Source of the DNA: Podocnemis expansa
Lineage: Eukaryota > Chordata > Testudines > Podocnemididae
Direction: 5' to 3'
Assembly (NCBI GenBank): GCA_007922195.1
Contig: ML682059.1
Coordinates: forward strand, 14,440,295 to 14,504,294
Length of the DNA: 64,000 nucleotides
The position numbers were made by a program, and so were the translations under genes. Below the pieces are notes generated by a model. The model made no database searches. It was not told the origin of the DNA and worked only from the letters and a program-made list of their open reading frames with translations. Numbering within the stretch: the stretch's first letter is position 1; each line of letters opens with the position of its first letter. Positions 22,036-33,234 of the stretch are shown here, piece by piece.

Positions 22036-23478
22036 CCAAGTTCCAAAGGGGCAATGATGTCAGTCTAGTAAAGCAAATGCCAACATTTTTATGGACAGCT
22101 TAGACCAACGTTTCCTCAAGTCTCACCCCACAGCACCTCTCTGCTACTTACGCTACACTGATGACATCTTCATCATCCGGACCCATAGCAGGGATGCTCT
22201 TGAAGATTTCCACAGCGATTTCAACAATTTTCACTCCACAATCAAACTGAGCCTGGAACACTCCACACAAGAGATCCAGTTTCTGGCCACTACAGTACAA
22301 ATTAGGGATGGACACATCAACACCACTCTGTACTGAAAACATACTGATCACTATAGTTATCTACATTCCTTGAGCTTCCATTCTAAACACACCACATGAT
22401 CCATTGTCTACAGCCAAGCCCTAAAATATAACTGCATTTGCACTGATCCCTCAGAGACAGACATCTTGAGGATCTCTATCAAGCTTTCTTAAAATTACGG
22501 TACCCATCTAGCGAAGTAAAGAAATAGATTGACAGAGCCAGGCAGGTACCCTGCGGTCAACTAGGACAGGAAAGGCCCAAAAACAAAAACAATAGAACGC
22601 CACTGGTCACCACATACAACCCTCAAGTCAGACCCCTACAACAAATAATTAAGGACCTACAGCCTATTTTAAAAGATGACCCCTCACTCTCTCTAGCCTT
22701 GGGAGACAGACCTCTCCTCACCTACAGACAAGCCACAACCTTAAACAGATGCTCACCAACAACCACAGACCTAACAATAGAAACATTAAAACAGTCACAT
22801 ATCCCTGCAACAAACCACACTGCCCACTTTGTCCACATATCTGCACAAAAACCACCATCCTAGGTCCTAATCAAGCCAGCTAATCCATCAAAGGCTCATT
22901 CACCTGCTCACCCACTAATGTGATTTATGCCATCATGTGCGAGAAATGCCCCCATGCTTCATACGTTGGACAAACAGGACAGTCCCTATGCAGAAGACTA
23001 AATGGGCACAAAACTGACATCAGAAATCACAACAAAGAAAAGAAAAACAGTTGCTGAGCACTTCCATCTTCCTAGTCACTCAGTTGATGATTTGTTAACG
23101 ATGGTCCTCAAGAAAATCAATGGGACATCAAGACTTCAAAGAGAAACTGCCAAAATCAAACTAATATGCAAATTAGATTGTGTGAAAGCAGGACTGAATC
23201 GTGACTATGGATTCTTTTCACATTATAACAAGTAATTTGACTTCACTCTCCCTTTATGTGCTGTTTCCTGGAGTTTGATTCTTTACAAATGCTCTGATTT
23301 GCTGTTGCAGCATGACCTGATCCCATGTCTTATACTCCCCTCCATTTATTTTCATGCCATTCTGTAAATTCCCCCACTTCAAAGTGTCTGACAAAGTGGT
23401 ATTTTCTCCCACAAATGCTCATGTGAAAAATAAAGCTGTTAGTCTTTAAGTGCCACAAGACTCCTTGCTTTTTTCCAT
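22036..23478 (+). pseudogene. Penelope-like retroelement, type B: reverse transcriptase plus GIY-YIG endonuclease, 5'-truncated
   Basis: This is the best PLE copy. 22036-22070 is TTCCAAAGGGGCAATGATGT, an inverted copy of the element's own 3' end. 22091-22336 encodes the RT core with CYLRYTDDIFIIRTHSRD (catalytic YxDD kept as YTDD). Decayed thumb and linker sequence follows in shifting frames, then a GIY-YIG domain (about 22920-23020: MCEKCPHASYVGQTGQSLCR, RLNGHKTDIRNHN). The C-terminus after a frameshift is at 23002-23235 (VAEHFHLPSHSVDDL, RLQRETAKIKLICKLDCVKA, GLNRDYGF). The tail 23236-23478 has AAGTGTCTGACAAAGTGG and GTGCCACAAGACTCCTTGCT. PLEs use this RT/endonuclease pair for target-primed insertion. 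Stops and frameshifts make this copy inactive. Confidence 0.88.
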
Positions 23479-23650
23479 GCCATTTATTGCTTTGTTTGGC
23501 AAGACCTGTACTTCTGTTGCTACTGAAGTTAAGTTTTATCTGCCCATCAGACTAATTTACAAATAATACATATTGCTATGGCAATACAGTCTAGCAAACA
23601 TTAATGATTTTTTGCAACATATATCTAACATTATATTTATTATTGCTGTA
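23479..23650. other. Short AT-rich spacer
   Basis: No recognised feature. It separates the PLE tail from the Tx1-type LINE end. Confidence 0.4.
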
Positions 23651-23654
23651 CTGT

Positions 23655-24490
23655 GACAGGGTCAAAATAGATGGGTACAGGAGAGTGGTCCTATTGAAGG
23701 AAACGGTGGTGGGTGGGCACAAGCCCACCCACTTCTAAAACCCCTCACCCAGCCTAAGGGGAGGTGGCACTGGGCCGTTTCTCAGAAGATTTCAGGGGAC
23801 AACTAAGGAAATAAAAGGGACAGGCGTCAGGGTCACAGGTTGATAATAAGCGTTTCAGATGGGGACACCCAGCAGAGAACCTCAGACAGTGCCAACTGCT
23901 CCCGGAAGCTGTCGAGGGAGCCAGTGGACGCCGCCCAGAGGAACTCTGCCTGGAGGCATTCACAGATGAGGGACCGGAAAGAGACTCCATAGTCACAGGC
24001 CCCTTCCCCAGCCAACCTCCTCTCCCTAGTCTTATAGATAGCAGTCTTGGCGTAAGCCAGGAGGAGGTTGGCAAGGAGGTCTCGTGACTTTGTGGGGCCA
24101 CAGATAGGGAGTGCATAGAGGAACAAGTGTGGGGAGAAGTGCATCCAGCACCTCAATAAGAGGTTCTGGAGGAGCCAGAAAAGGGGCTGCAACGTGGTGT
24201 ACTCTAGGTAGGCGTGCGCCAGAGTCTCCCACATGCCACAAAAGGGGCAGGTGTCAGGATGGGGGGTGAACCGCGCCAGGTACATGCCTGTGCTCATGGC
24301 TCTGTGGAGGAGCCGCCAACTGATGTCCCTGGCAGGCCGTGGGGTCAGGGTGGCATACAAGCTGGTCCACCGGGGGTCCTCGCCCTCCGCAGGTGGGATT
24401 AGGTCCTGCCATTTGGTGTTGGGGTGGGACATGAGGGTATAGGAGAGTGGTGGAAGGGGTATAGATTAGCCCCAGTCTTAGTAAAGCCAT
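23655..24490 (-). pseudogene. L1/Tx1-type LINE ORF2 C-terminus with 3' UTR
   Basis: Minus-strand frame 24432-23833 (199 codons, open to its stop) reads DISWRLLHRAMSTGMYLARF, then PHPDTCPFCGMWETLAHAYL (a zinc-knuckle-like CPFC...H pattern), then HFSPHLFLYALPICGPTKSR and LLLAYAKTAIYKTRERRLAG. This is the C-terminal zf-RVT-like region of Tx1/L1-related LINEs abundant in turtles. The methionine is only an in-frame Met; the natural frame would extend upstream to the RT, which is absent. A second frame at 24490-24254 overlaps. The 3' UTR runs down to about 23655. The intact 199-codon frame suggests a fairly young insertion compared with its neighbours. Confidence 0.8.
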
Positions 24491-25270
24491 GTTTCCTGGG
24501 CTAGGTTAGCCAAGACTACACCAGGGTAGTTGGTTTCAGGTGTCTCAATTAGTAAACCTGATGCACTATGTCACGGTAATTGGCTCCAGGTGTCTCAATT
24601 AACGAACCTGCTGCACTGCTTAAAAGCCTCCTTCTCAGGCAGGGTGGGAGAACCGAAGGGAAGTCAGAGGGGGAGTAGAGCTGCTGGAAGAACAGTTGGA
24701 GGAGTTTGTTTGCTTTTCCACAACACTCAAAAAAGGTACAGAGGGAGTGGGAGAATTCTTATACACAAGGCTGTTAGGCCCTGCAGCTTGAAGTAGGACT
24801 TGTTTTGTTTGAAGAACTGAGGAAGGGAGTGAAAGTGGGAGCAACCCCAACCCAAACAAAGAGAGAACCACAGAGACTGAGGCTTCAGACCAGGAAGCTA
24901 TGAAACCTTCTTAGCCTTAGAGGGTGGGTGGTACAGAAACCGTAGGGCCATACTTTGGTGACCCAGGGAAGACAGTAGCCTCCTGGACTTGGTGTGAAGG
25001 CTACTACTCATAGGGTCCCTGAGTTGGGGCCTGGGGAAGAGGGCGGGACCGGGCCCCCCCATTTCCCCAGGGGCACAGCCTCACTAGGGGTTATGGAACA
25101 GAGAAGAAGTCCCAGTGAGAGGGACCAACTGGACTTTGCCAGCCCACAGGATAACTGTGCAGGACCTCCAGGAAGCAGACTAGGCCTCACTTCACCACAT
25201 GTACCAACCATTAAACTTCATGACATCCCCAACCCTGCTCTCATTTATGCTTTCTTCATCATTTAGTCAA
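24491..25270 (+). mobile_element. Unclassified GC-rich interspersed repeat
   Basis: About 780 bp of GC-rich sequence with an internal near-duplication: GTAGTTGGTTTCAGGTGTCT (24525) and GTAATTGGCTCCAGGTGTCT (24576), each followed by CAATTA. It resembles LTR or 5'-leader sequence of sauropsid retroelements, but ends and target duplication are not identifiable. The open frames on both strands show no domain. Confidence 0.3.
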
Positions 25271-26995
25271 TAACAAAGTCATATTTTCTACTTCTCTCCA
25301 CTCTCCCCCAGGGATACGCTGCTATCTTGATGTTGGAAGAGACCTTTTTCACATCATATAAAATACCTAAGTACAGAAGAAAATAGCTCCAGTCAAGTGA
25401 CAGTGCAGGAATAAAAATAAAATCTTCTCTTGATAGCTATATCCTTTTTGGCTTCTATGAAAGGTCCTTGATCAAAAGTAACAGAAATTCCTTTGCAAAG
25501 CATTGCTCTTAAAGAACAGAGAAAATGAAAATGTTTAGGAGACATTGAAAAAGAGACTGAAAGACTTGTGGGAAGGGAGGAAATTCTAGAACAACCTGAG
25601 TGAAATAACTTCAACTCTGAAGAGTTACAAGGAAGGGACAGAGGGGATACCAAAGGCCACCAGTTGAGTACACCCACACTACCATTTCAGTTCATGTAAA
25701 GTTTGCCCTTGAATCTCAGTAGTGCTATCTTATGCTGACGAACATGATAAGAGTGTTATCACTCCACCAGTGAACTACCTTAGTTTAGCCAGCTAAATTT
25801 CCCTTTTCTATACACCAACCATGACCCCTTCACTACCTTAACTCAGCCCCCTTGGGTCTCCATTGTGTGCACTGAACTAGGTAAGGGTCCTATATAAAAA
25901 ATGTACTTACAGATCTTAAGTAATTGTCATCCATTTAGAACATTTAATTTTTGTACACTTCCCCTGGGACCATACAAATGTGTATCTTAATGAATAAATA
26001 AACCTACCTATCAATTCAGCCATTTATCCAATTCCAAACCAAACCTAAAAATGACCTCTTGAGCTTTTCTCATCACTGCTAGCTTATTGATCACACACTG
26101 TTGATAGGAAGTCTTTCCACATCCAGTTCCAGATCACCCACATTTGAGAGACAGGCAAGAAAATCTCAAATGACAGCCACAGGTTGTCTGGCTAGTTTGA
26201 ATAGTCCACTGTGAATCTGAAGACCATTGGCCAGAAGACTGAGATTTTCTTGTTAAGAGTTTCTTGCAGCATTTCATGCTGTTCTTTACTGGTCCTCTGG
26301 ATGACTGTTTTAAAGATCAGTATTAATAAATTATAGGATCCTTCAATAGAAGGAAACCCCACAAAGTGGGACTTCTGAGAAGGGAACGGCTGGAAACAGA
26401 TGTGCTGTATGGGCCAAATACTGAGGCCTTATTCAGTATTTACTAAAATGTATTCCTCTCAATTCCCTTTGAAGTCAGTGTGAGTTTGCTTGAATAATAA
26501 TTAAAAAAAAAAGAAAAAAAACCTGAGTGAAGACCTGAGGATATGTTGATTCAAAGCCTATGGGAAGTCAGTGGAAGGCTTCTAGTCCCTTGACTGGATC
26601 GTAGATCAGGCACTGAATTAGCAAACCAAGTTGCTTCAATGTACTATATTTCTTTCATCTTACCATTTTACACATATGTCACATAAAGTTTCAGTAACTA
26701 TCTGCCAAGACACACTAGGGAAACCAAACCACTTTCAACATCTAACCACAAATGTTCTGAATAGCTTTCATACATTTGTGAAGCCTCATGATGCCAATTC
26801 CCAAAAGTGTTAAGTTAGTATCTAAAATGACTGTCCTCATTTTTATATTACCTCATTAACCTTCCAAGTTATTGTAGAATTATTCACATACATTTTGCAA
26901 ATCATTCCTCAAACTTTTAGTGGTTATTCATCTTCCAAAAATTTCTTTGAAAAATTTGAAGACAGCAATCATATGCATTATGTGTCTTGACTTAC
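25271..26995 (-). other. GABBR2 downstream intron next to the exon, nothing recognised
   Basis: Intronic sequence that begins (in gene direction) with GTAAGT at 26995 and runs to lower coordinates. AT-rich, no recognised repeat. The frame 25677-25393 and other small frames have no domain. Confidence 0.5.
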
Positions 26996-27133
26996 CTGAA
27001 CCAAATTCCATCCTTTCAGGGATTCAGCAATGATAGAAGTCACTGTTGCACATACTCCACCAAAAACCATCAGATGATTAGGTCCATATTTTATTGCATC
27101 ATAGAAGGCTTTGAGTCCTTTTGCATTGTCACA
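26996..27133 (-). CDS. GABBR2: GABBR2 exon (equivalent of human exon 2), GABA-B receptor subunit 2
   Basis: This is a 138-bp internal coding exon on the minus strand. It is preceded by a polypyrimidine tract and AG acceptor (27134-27150) and followed by a GTAAGT donor (26990-26995). It reads 46 sense codons with no stop, phase 0 at both ends, starting [20 protein letters not shown] and ending [10 protein letters not shown] recognise this as part of the first lobe of the Venus-flytrap ectodomain of GABBR2, the obligate partner of GABBR1 that traffics the heterodimer to the surface and couples to Gi/o. GABBR2 itself does not bind GABA. The two cysteines (residues 1 and 28 of the exon) match a pair that forms a disulfide in the known ectodomain. 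Compared with the mammalian sequence I recall only a few changes (the residues after GGVC, and SLKGW for SLQGW). The exon is clearly under purifying selection while the surroundings are decayed repeats. No neighbouring exon is visible in either direction. Confidence 0.95.
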
Positions 27134-29500
27134 CTGGAAAAAAGAGAATTACTTCTTAACTAGAAATCATGAACAATGTGAACCATTACAGATAATGATG
27201 CTTACTCTGCAACGAACTATTCAACAGCAAAACCTTCAGATGTTGAATTGACTGGGTTTGATTTCTTAGTGCCCAGACTTGTAAAGTCCCTGAGCTTTGG
27301 ACTTGCTGAACACAAGGACTCTTGATGTGTCCAGCATCTGTACTGAAAGCAGAGAGCTTATAAGGAGAGGCTTTTTGCATTATTTAACTCCCTTGTGCTC
27401 TCTCTGCCAGAATTAACATCTGTGATGGAGAATGAAGCAGCAGTGACAAAGAATGAATACTGCTATTTAAAAATGTTAATAGAAACATTTTGTTACTCAT
27501 AGTTAGATTTTCTCTAGGCAGACGTGCTCACATCCAACTTTTTATATCCTAGAAATATGTTAATACTTGACACCACAGATTTGTCAAAGAATATATTTTA
27601 TGCATTGACATCTGTTGTGAAGGTTACATCCATGACAAAGCATACAAATAACTTTGGTTTTTGCTTAAAAGTCACGTAAAGCCTGACCATCTTATGCATT
27701 TACTTGTATACAATACAATAAAACAATATTTTTAAGTAACGGAGAAAATTGGTCAAAACATCACAAAAGTATAAAGTTCTATAACTATAAACAATTGGAT
27801 TACTTCCCTGAGTTAAATTATAAAGAGCCCTACTGTAGTCTAAGCGTAAGCTCAAAAAATGAAGCCTAAAGAAGAGTTCCAGTCAAAGTTGCAAAGGCTG
27901 AGAATATCAGATTTACTCTGGACCAGCCTCATTTTCTCCATAATATCTCATACATTAACAGCTTGACACTTCATGTAGCAACAAAATGTTATTAGAGCAT
28001 ACACCTGAAAACAAGAATTTTGTTTCCAGGCATTAGTAGGAGCAGATACAGATCAGATTTATGACATTTTATATGGTGACTCATCTGGTTCCCATGGGAT
28101 TCTTTTCTCTAACTCTCCTCTTTTTCATAGTAAATCCTTCAGAAATATATTTTTTTATAAAAACATGTTACAACAGTCTCCAAGTTTTCATTATAACAAA
28201 ATTAATAGTTCATTTATTATCATCCTATTTTAAATAGTGAGTATTAATTGTGTCACATTTTATTAAAAGAACACAGATTTCTACTAAGAAGTTCGCAAGT
28301 ATATATTAATCTTTTTACAGATTTCATCTTTTAGAAGAAAAATATAATTCTATTTGCATTTCGGACAGAATCATTCTTCTTAATCATATCAAAGGATGCA
28401 ATTTTAATTTAATTAATTTTTATTGCATCGTACAGTACAATGAAATCTTCCGTCTCTTCATTATGTCAGCTGTTTAATATAAAAATTGTTCATCTTGGTA
28501 CAGAATTATTTATCAATTTGATGAACTGCCGATACAATCAAACAATGTAGGAATCAATGTAGTTATTGGATTCAGGAGTGTCCTCAAAGAGAAATAGCAA
28601 TTTATTCTGAGCAGAACTTCAATGACTTTCTTCAACTAAGTTAAGTTGTAAGATATTTCAAAGCATTCTATTCTTGGTATAAGAAATTTATACCTCACCA
28701 GTCCAGGTTTCAGGTTCAGTTATCCATTCCCCATGACACCAACTTCAAGTCATTTGATATAGCTGCTGATTTTGCCATTTATTTACTGGTACTGATGTTT
28801 TACAGAATAACTGAATTGATGGACTATGCAAATCAGAATGTTGAAGATGGAAAATATCAATATTAAAGCAACAATTGGAAGCTGTGGCCAATAAAATATG
28901 GCACCAATCAAAGGAACAGAGGAGAAAAAACCTTTATTCCACAGACATACGACCTATAAGCAGGTGTAAAAGTAAAATCTTCAAAGTAACATGACTCATT
29001 CTGTAGTTCACCACTCAGTCACCTTGCATTTTGTTGCATCTTATTTCTCATCCTTTGTCTAAAGATGGACTATTTAGGGCCTGTTCCTGTTAATGAAGCT
29101 ACCTGTATGGAGTCTCAGTAAAGTTTGAGATTCCACTCAGACTTGAGGGTCCAGTTGAGTAGATCCCCTAGAAGTTTTGGGGCTTTAAATTTTTAGTTCT
29201 TCATGGCAGGGACCTTGCTTTACTTATTTGATTTCTTTATGCTTAAACACTAAAAAAGAAACCCACTTAAAGGATCTAGGCAATTCAATTTTCAATATAA
29301 TATTCTCGTTAACATTAAAGTTGTTTGTGTGCAATTTTTTTTTCACTTCGCTGGTTAGCCAAGAAACTAAAAAAAGAATTCCTTTTCTTCAAACCTTCCT
29401 AGAATCCTGACAAGTAGACAGCACTCACACACTTTCCAGACATTCACCAAATATGAGCTATTTTGAACCAAGCTGATGGTGGTGCTGGTGAGTCCTGGAA
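27134..29500 (-). other. GABBR2 upstream intron, mostly non-repetitive, AT-rich
   Basis: This is intronic sequence immediately upstream (in gene direction) of the exon. The first about 15 bases form a T/C-rich polypyrimidine tract before the AG. I recognise no interspersed repeat here. 28100-28620 is especially AT-rich and contains an octamer-like ATTTGCAT (near 28350) and a TTAATTAATT homeodomain-type core (near 28410). It could be a conserved non-coding element, but conservation cannot be judged from one sequence. Confidence 0.55.
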
Positions 29501-30330
29501 GCCAAAAGTCCCATCTCTGAACGGGGAGGTAGCTTGAGAATCACTTCTGTCCACAGCTAGGACAGTGTGTCACCATAAGAGAATTGAACTCTCCCTGCAG
29601 TGGTGGTCTGAATGAAGGAGGGGCGGGTGGGCAAGCAAGCAGGCCACAGGGCTATGGGGGCAGGCAAGGTAGCCCTTCACAAGGTGTTGGAGGCAGGGGA
29701 CACAGAGCCTTCTGCGCCACTCCCACGCTGTGAAGAGCCACACCAGCAAGCCCCGAGGTGGGGGAGACTGCCACCCCTCAGAGCCAGCGCTGGGCTAGAG
29801 TGGTGGCAGGTAAATGTCAGGAGGGACGGGCTCCAGGCCAGACTGGACTGGCCCTTCATGCGGGGTGGAGGACAGGGGAGGGCATTACGCATTGTGAAGG
29901 GCCCCTTTGGGGTTCCCCTTCCCCATGCCTCCTTTCCTCAGACACGGTGTGCGTGAGTGTGAGGCTGCCCTTCCACAGTCAGGACAGGGTGCAAGCCCTG
30001 CAGGTAAGTGCTGGGATGGGAGTGACCCAGGCAGATCAGCTCTTCATGGGGGGTAGGGAGGGTATGGAATGAGACGCACTCCTGCTCCCTCCCCATGCTA
30101 AGCGGGTGCTGCATTTGGACTGGGGTGTGTTTGCACTCCCCCAAGCCTTGCTCATTTTTCCCCATAGATACAACTCCCCCCCCTCCTCAGGGCAGCTAGA
30201 GGGTGGGGCTGAGACCCCTCCTGCCCTGGGCAGATGAGTGAATGAGGGGATGCTGGGGGTGGCACAAATGTAGGCTTGCACCCCCCATGCCAGACACCCT
30301 TGGTATGCCACGATTTCCCCATAGACATTT
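29501..30330. other. GC-rich unclassified block
   Basis: About 800 bp of high-GC sequence in an AT-rich intron, rich in GGGG/CCCC words. Overlapping frames on both strands (29612-30401) follow the composition and lack domains. It may be an unclassified repeat. It shows no splice-bounded coding pattern that would make it an exon. Confidence 0.35.
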
Positions 30331-30536
30331 CCCAGGCTATTTAATGCTTTTCTGGTCATAACAAACAAACTCCACATGCAGATCAGTATGCAGCCAGGCA
30401 AGATCCCGGAGAATTAATGATACATAAACTGAGTGAGATGCCCCACTCAGGAAATGAGTTCCTCACTTCTGCTCCACTTCAGCTGCCCTGATTATAATAA
30501 GTAGGTCCATGTAGAGTGCATTACAATGATGTAATC

Positions 30537-30889
30537 CAGTGGTTCCCAGCCTCCGGTCCATGAACCACTTGTGGTACATGACGGTACCGCAGGTGATCTG
30601 TGGGGTGGGGAGTGATCATTACTGCAGGTAAATGTACTATGATGAGTGCAATATATTTGTTAGTGAGCATAATAAATTATTAGAAATAGCTGTGTTTTTA
30701 ATACCTCTTGTTATACAAGTTTGACTCCCATCAGCCATAGGAAAAAAGTTTAAAATGTCTTGAAGTTAAAGAAGTTAAAGAAGTTAACTTCCTTAAAGAA
30801 GTTTAAAATGTCTTGTTTACATGGTGGTCTGCAAAAGCTTTTGATGATGCTGTAGTGGTCCACATAAAGGAAAAGGTTAGAAACCAATG
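30537..30889. mobile_element. hAT-type MITE, CAGTGGTT family
   Basis: A 353-bp element with ends CAGTGGTTCCCAGCCT and (reverse complement) CATTGGTTTCTAACCTTT. Flanking 8-mers ATGTAATC and ATCTTATC agree at 6 of 8 positions, consistent with an aged hAT duplication. Inside, 30740-30815 carries repeated AAGAAGTTAAAGAAGTTAA and a doubled TTTAAAATGTCTTG. Confidence 0.7.
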
Positions 30890-31046
30890 ATCTTATCTAA
30901 TCTTAGATACTAGTGTCAAGCTCCATATGTGAAAAGGAGGTTGAAAACTCCTGGCTAGATACTGATAGGAGAAAACTGACTAGCTTGCTTCTATGATATG
31001 ATCATCCAACAATAGCTGGAGTGACAGAATCACATCTAAATTACAA

Positions 31047-31249
31047 ACAGACAAGGAGTCCTGTGGAACTTAAAGACTAACAAATTTATTTTTTGCATGA
31101 GCTTTCGTGGCAGAAAATCCCAAAGCACCTGACAAAGTGGATTTTCTGCCACAGAAGCTCATACAAAAAATAAATGTCAGTCTTTAAGTACCACAGGACT
31201 CCTTGTGTGTTTGTTTTACTGAACTAGACTAACACGGCTACCTCTTTGG
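31047..31249. mobile_element. Palindromic Penelope-derived hairpin element with target duplication
   Basis: A 203-bp insertion made of two inverted type-B PLE tails: left GACAAGGAGTCCTGTGGAAC ... GCATGAGCTTTCGTGGCAGA, right TCTGCCACAGAAGCTCATAC ... GTACCACAGGACTCCTTGTG, with a loop around CACCTGACAAAGTGG. The right end runs on to CTAACACGGCTACCTCTTTG. It is flanked by ATCTAAATTACAA at 31034-31046 and again at 31250-31262, an exact 13-bp direct repeat. There is no coding sequence. Confidence 0.85.
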
Positions 31250-31262
31250 ATCTAAATTACAA

Positions 31263-31790
31263 GTGCTAATGACAGAAGCACTCCCTCAGTTAAAGAAACT
31301 GATGTTATTTCTTCTATCTCCTTTGGCTGCTTCATCCAACCACTCATCAACATCTTGGTTTGAGGGTCAGCCAGCTCTACAGTGCAAGTAGACACTGACT
31401 GAGGCATTGAATAAAACTGAATAAGTTGTTTGAGAGACATCAGCATACTAAAAACACTGGACTCCATGCCCCATTATTAATCCTCTCAGCAGCCCTATCA
31501 CACAGAAGAGGTGACTGAACGATGCACCTGACTTTTGAGAGCTCTTTGAAAAGAGAAGCAACTACTTTCAAGAGTTAATAAAAATGCACTGAAAAGCAGC
31601 TATGTTGGGGCCTATAGACAAATCAACAACACCTTTTGATCAAAGGCAGAACTAATAATACCAGCATGACAGATAATCTTCATTCATTGCTTCATCATTA
31701 ACCTACACAACCACTGCAGTATCAGTCCCAAAACCAGGACTACATCCAGTAAGAAAAGCATTAAGGAAGTCAGAGACATCTAGGTATTGT
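31263..31790. other. Intronic sequence, nothing recognised
   Basis: No recognised repeat. The minus-strand frame 31467-31252 shows no family motif. Confidence 0.4.
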
Positions 31791-31794
31791 GAGT

Positions 31795-32005
31795 AGTCTT
31801 GCTTCGATCTTACTCAACTCAGCATGGACTCACCAAGGAAAAGTCACGCCTAACCAACCTGATTGTCTTTTATAATGAGAGGACTGACTTCACAGATCCG
31901 GGAAGAGTGGTGGACATGGTATATATTGACTTTAGCATAGCTTTTGGTATGGTTTCCCACAATATCTTATCAGCAAGCTAAAGAAGTATGGGTAGGATGA
32001 ATGGA
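31795..32005 (+). pseudogene. CR1 LINE reverse-transcriptase fragment
   Basis: The frame 31799-31981 reads QHGLTKEKSRLTNLIVFYNE then VVDMVYIDFSIAFGMVSHNI. This matches the CR1 RT segment QHGF..GKSC.TNL..FYD...VD.VYLDFSKAFDTVSH, with the catalytic-site Asp region kept (YIDFS) and the conserved KAFD altered to IAFG. Only about 200 bp remain; the copy is dead. Confidence 0.8.
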
Positions 32006-33075
32006 CTATAACAGCAGAAGCCAAACTTAACTGATCCTCTGAGCTGCATAGAACAATCTTCAGAAGTTCAAGACACAGGACATGCCTGTCAAGCCTTTGG
32101 ACTTCAGCCATGCAGTGGAGTGTTTTGGAAGTCCAATACAATTTCATTTACCTGATCATTATACTACAGGCTGGGCATAGCTTCTGTTGCTTGCTCAGCT
32201 ATTCTGACACCTCTAGAATGATAGCTTCCAGTTGGTAGAGAAGAACTGAGCTATTGAGTAACATTGCAGATTTCTCAATATTTGCATAATGTGGCATATA
32301 ACAAGATGAAATGCACAACATGAATGGTTTCAGCTGCACATAGATAACAGTGATGGGGACAACAAGTTACACTTGAAAGTCTGCGGGTGCACTTTCTCAT
32401 TGCCAAGGGGCATATTTTTACACCATCTCTCCTATCACCAAATATTGTTCTGAAGACCCCAATTACCATGGTGAGAATGCAATGTAGTCAAGGGTAAAAG
32501 TCCAGTGTAGATAATGAGCATACATGATAAGTAGAGAGGTAATTAGGTGAATGATGTTTATGGAAGGGAATAAGTAAATACCACCTAGACAGAAGGGTGC
32601 ACTCCATCAATACCTGATTCTGCAGGACATGCTGCTGGTTGGACCATAGGAGCAACTGACTATCTGGCAGAGCCCTTGAAGAAAGCTGTTCCTCTATATA
32701 GCCTTCTAAATGACTGCTTAGTTCTCCAGGCTTAGTGCATATGATATATGGCAGTTAATTTTAGGCTTTGTATTCAGCTACTATATCTATAGAAAACCTT
32801 GTACATTAAACTTCATTGATCTTCAGATGTGGTATACAGGGTCTCGCTGGTATTCTCATTGATCACTAAGTGTCTATGATCAACAGGGTGGTGGGGCTGT
32901 GGGCTTCCGTCCCATGGGGCATGCCTGCCAAAGCCCCAAGCCCCAGCAGGTGCCTCCAACGAAGCAGAAGCCCTGAGATCAGGGTGGGGCAGAAGCCCTA
33001 GTAAGCATGCTCTATGAGACAGAATTTCCCCAACAGATGCAGAAGTCTTGAATTCCATGCCTCAGTCTGGTAGGT
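32006..33075. other. Intronic sequence, nothing recognised
   Basis: No nameable repeat. The frame 33058-32813 has no domain. Some sequence near 32000-32110 may belong to an insertion that truncates the CR1. Confidence 0.35.
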
Positions 33076-33079
33076 GGAA

Positions 33080-33230
33080 TCACAGAATCATAATTATAGA
33101 ATCATAGGGTTGGAAGGGACGCCATGAGGTCATCTAGTGGAGTGTGGGGTGGAATCACTGGGGGTTCTTCAAGCTGTACTTTAACTATAAAAGAGCCACA
33201 TGTGGCTCCTGAGCCAGTGTTTGGCCACCC
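33080..33230 (-). mobile_element. CR1 3' tip and adjoining hAT-like tip
   Basis: 33080-33140 carries AATCATAGGGTTGGAAGGGA and CATGAGGTCATCTAG, the antisense terminal repeat of bird/turtle-type CR1. 33190-33230 reads GAGCCACATGTGGCTCCTGA then GTTTGGCCACCC, the end of a hAT-like MITE. Both are short remnants. Confidence 0.5.
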
Positions 33231-33234
33231 GAGA

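Noticed and set aside
29612..30401. Overlapping 70-120-codon frames in GC-rich DNA as exons
   Set aside because: Open in both strands at once, no family motif, no consistent splice sites.
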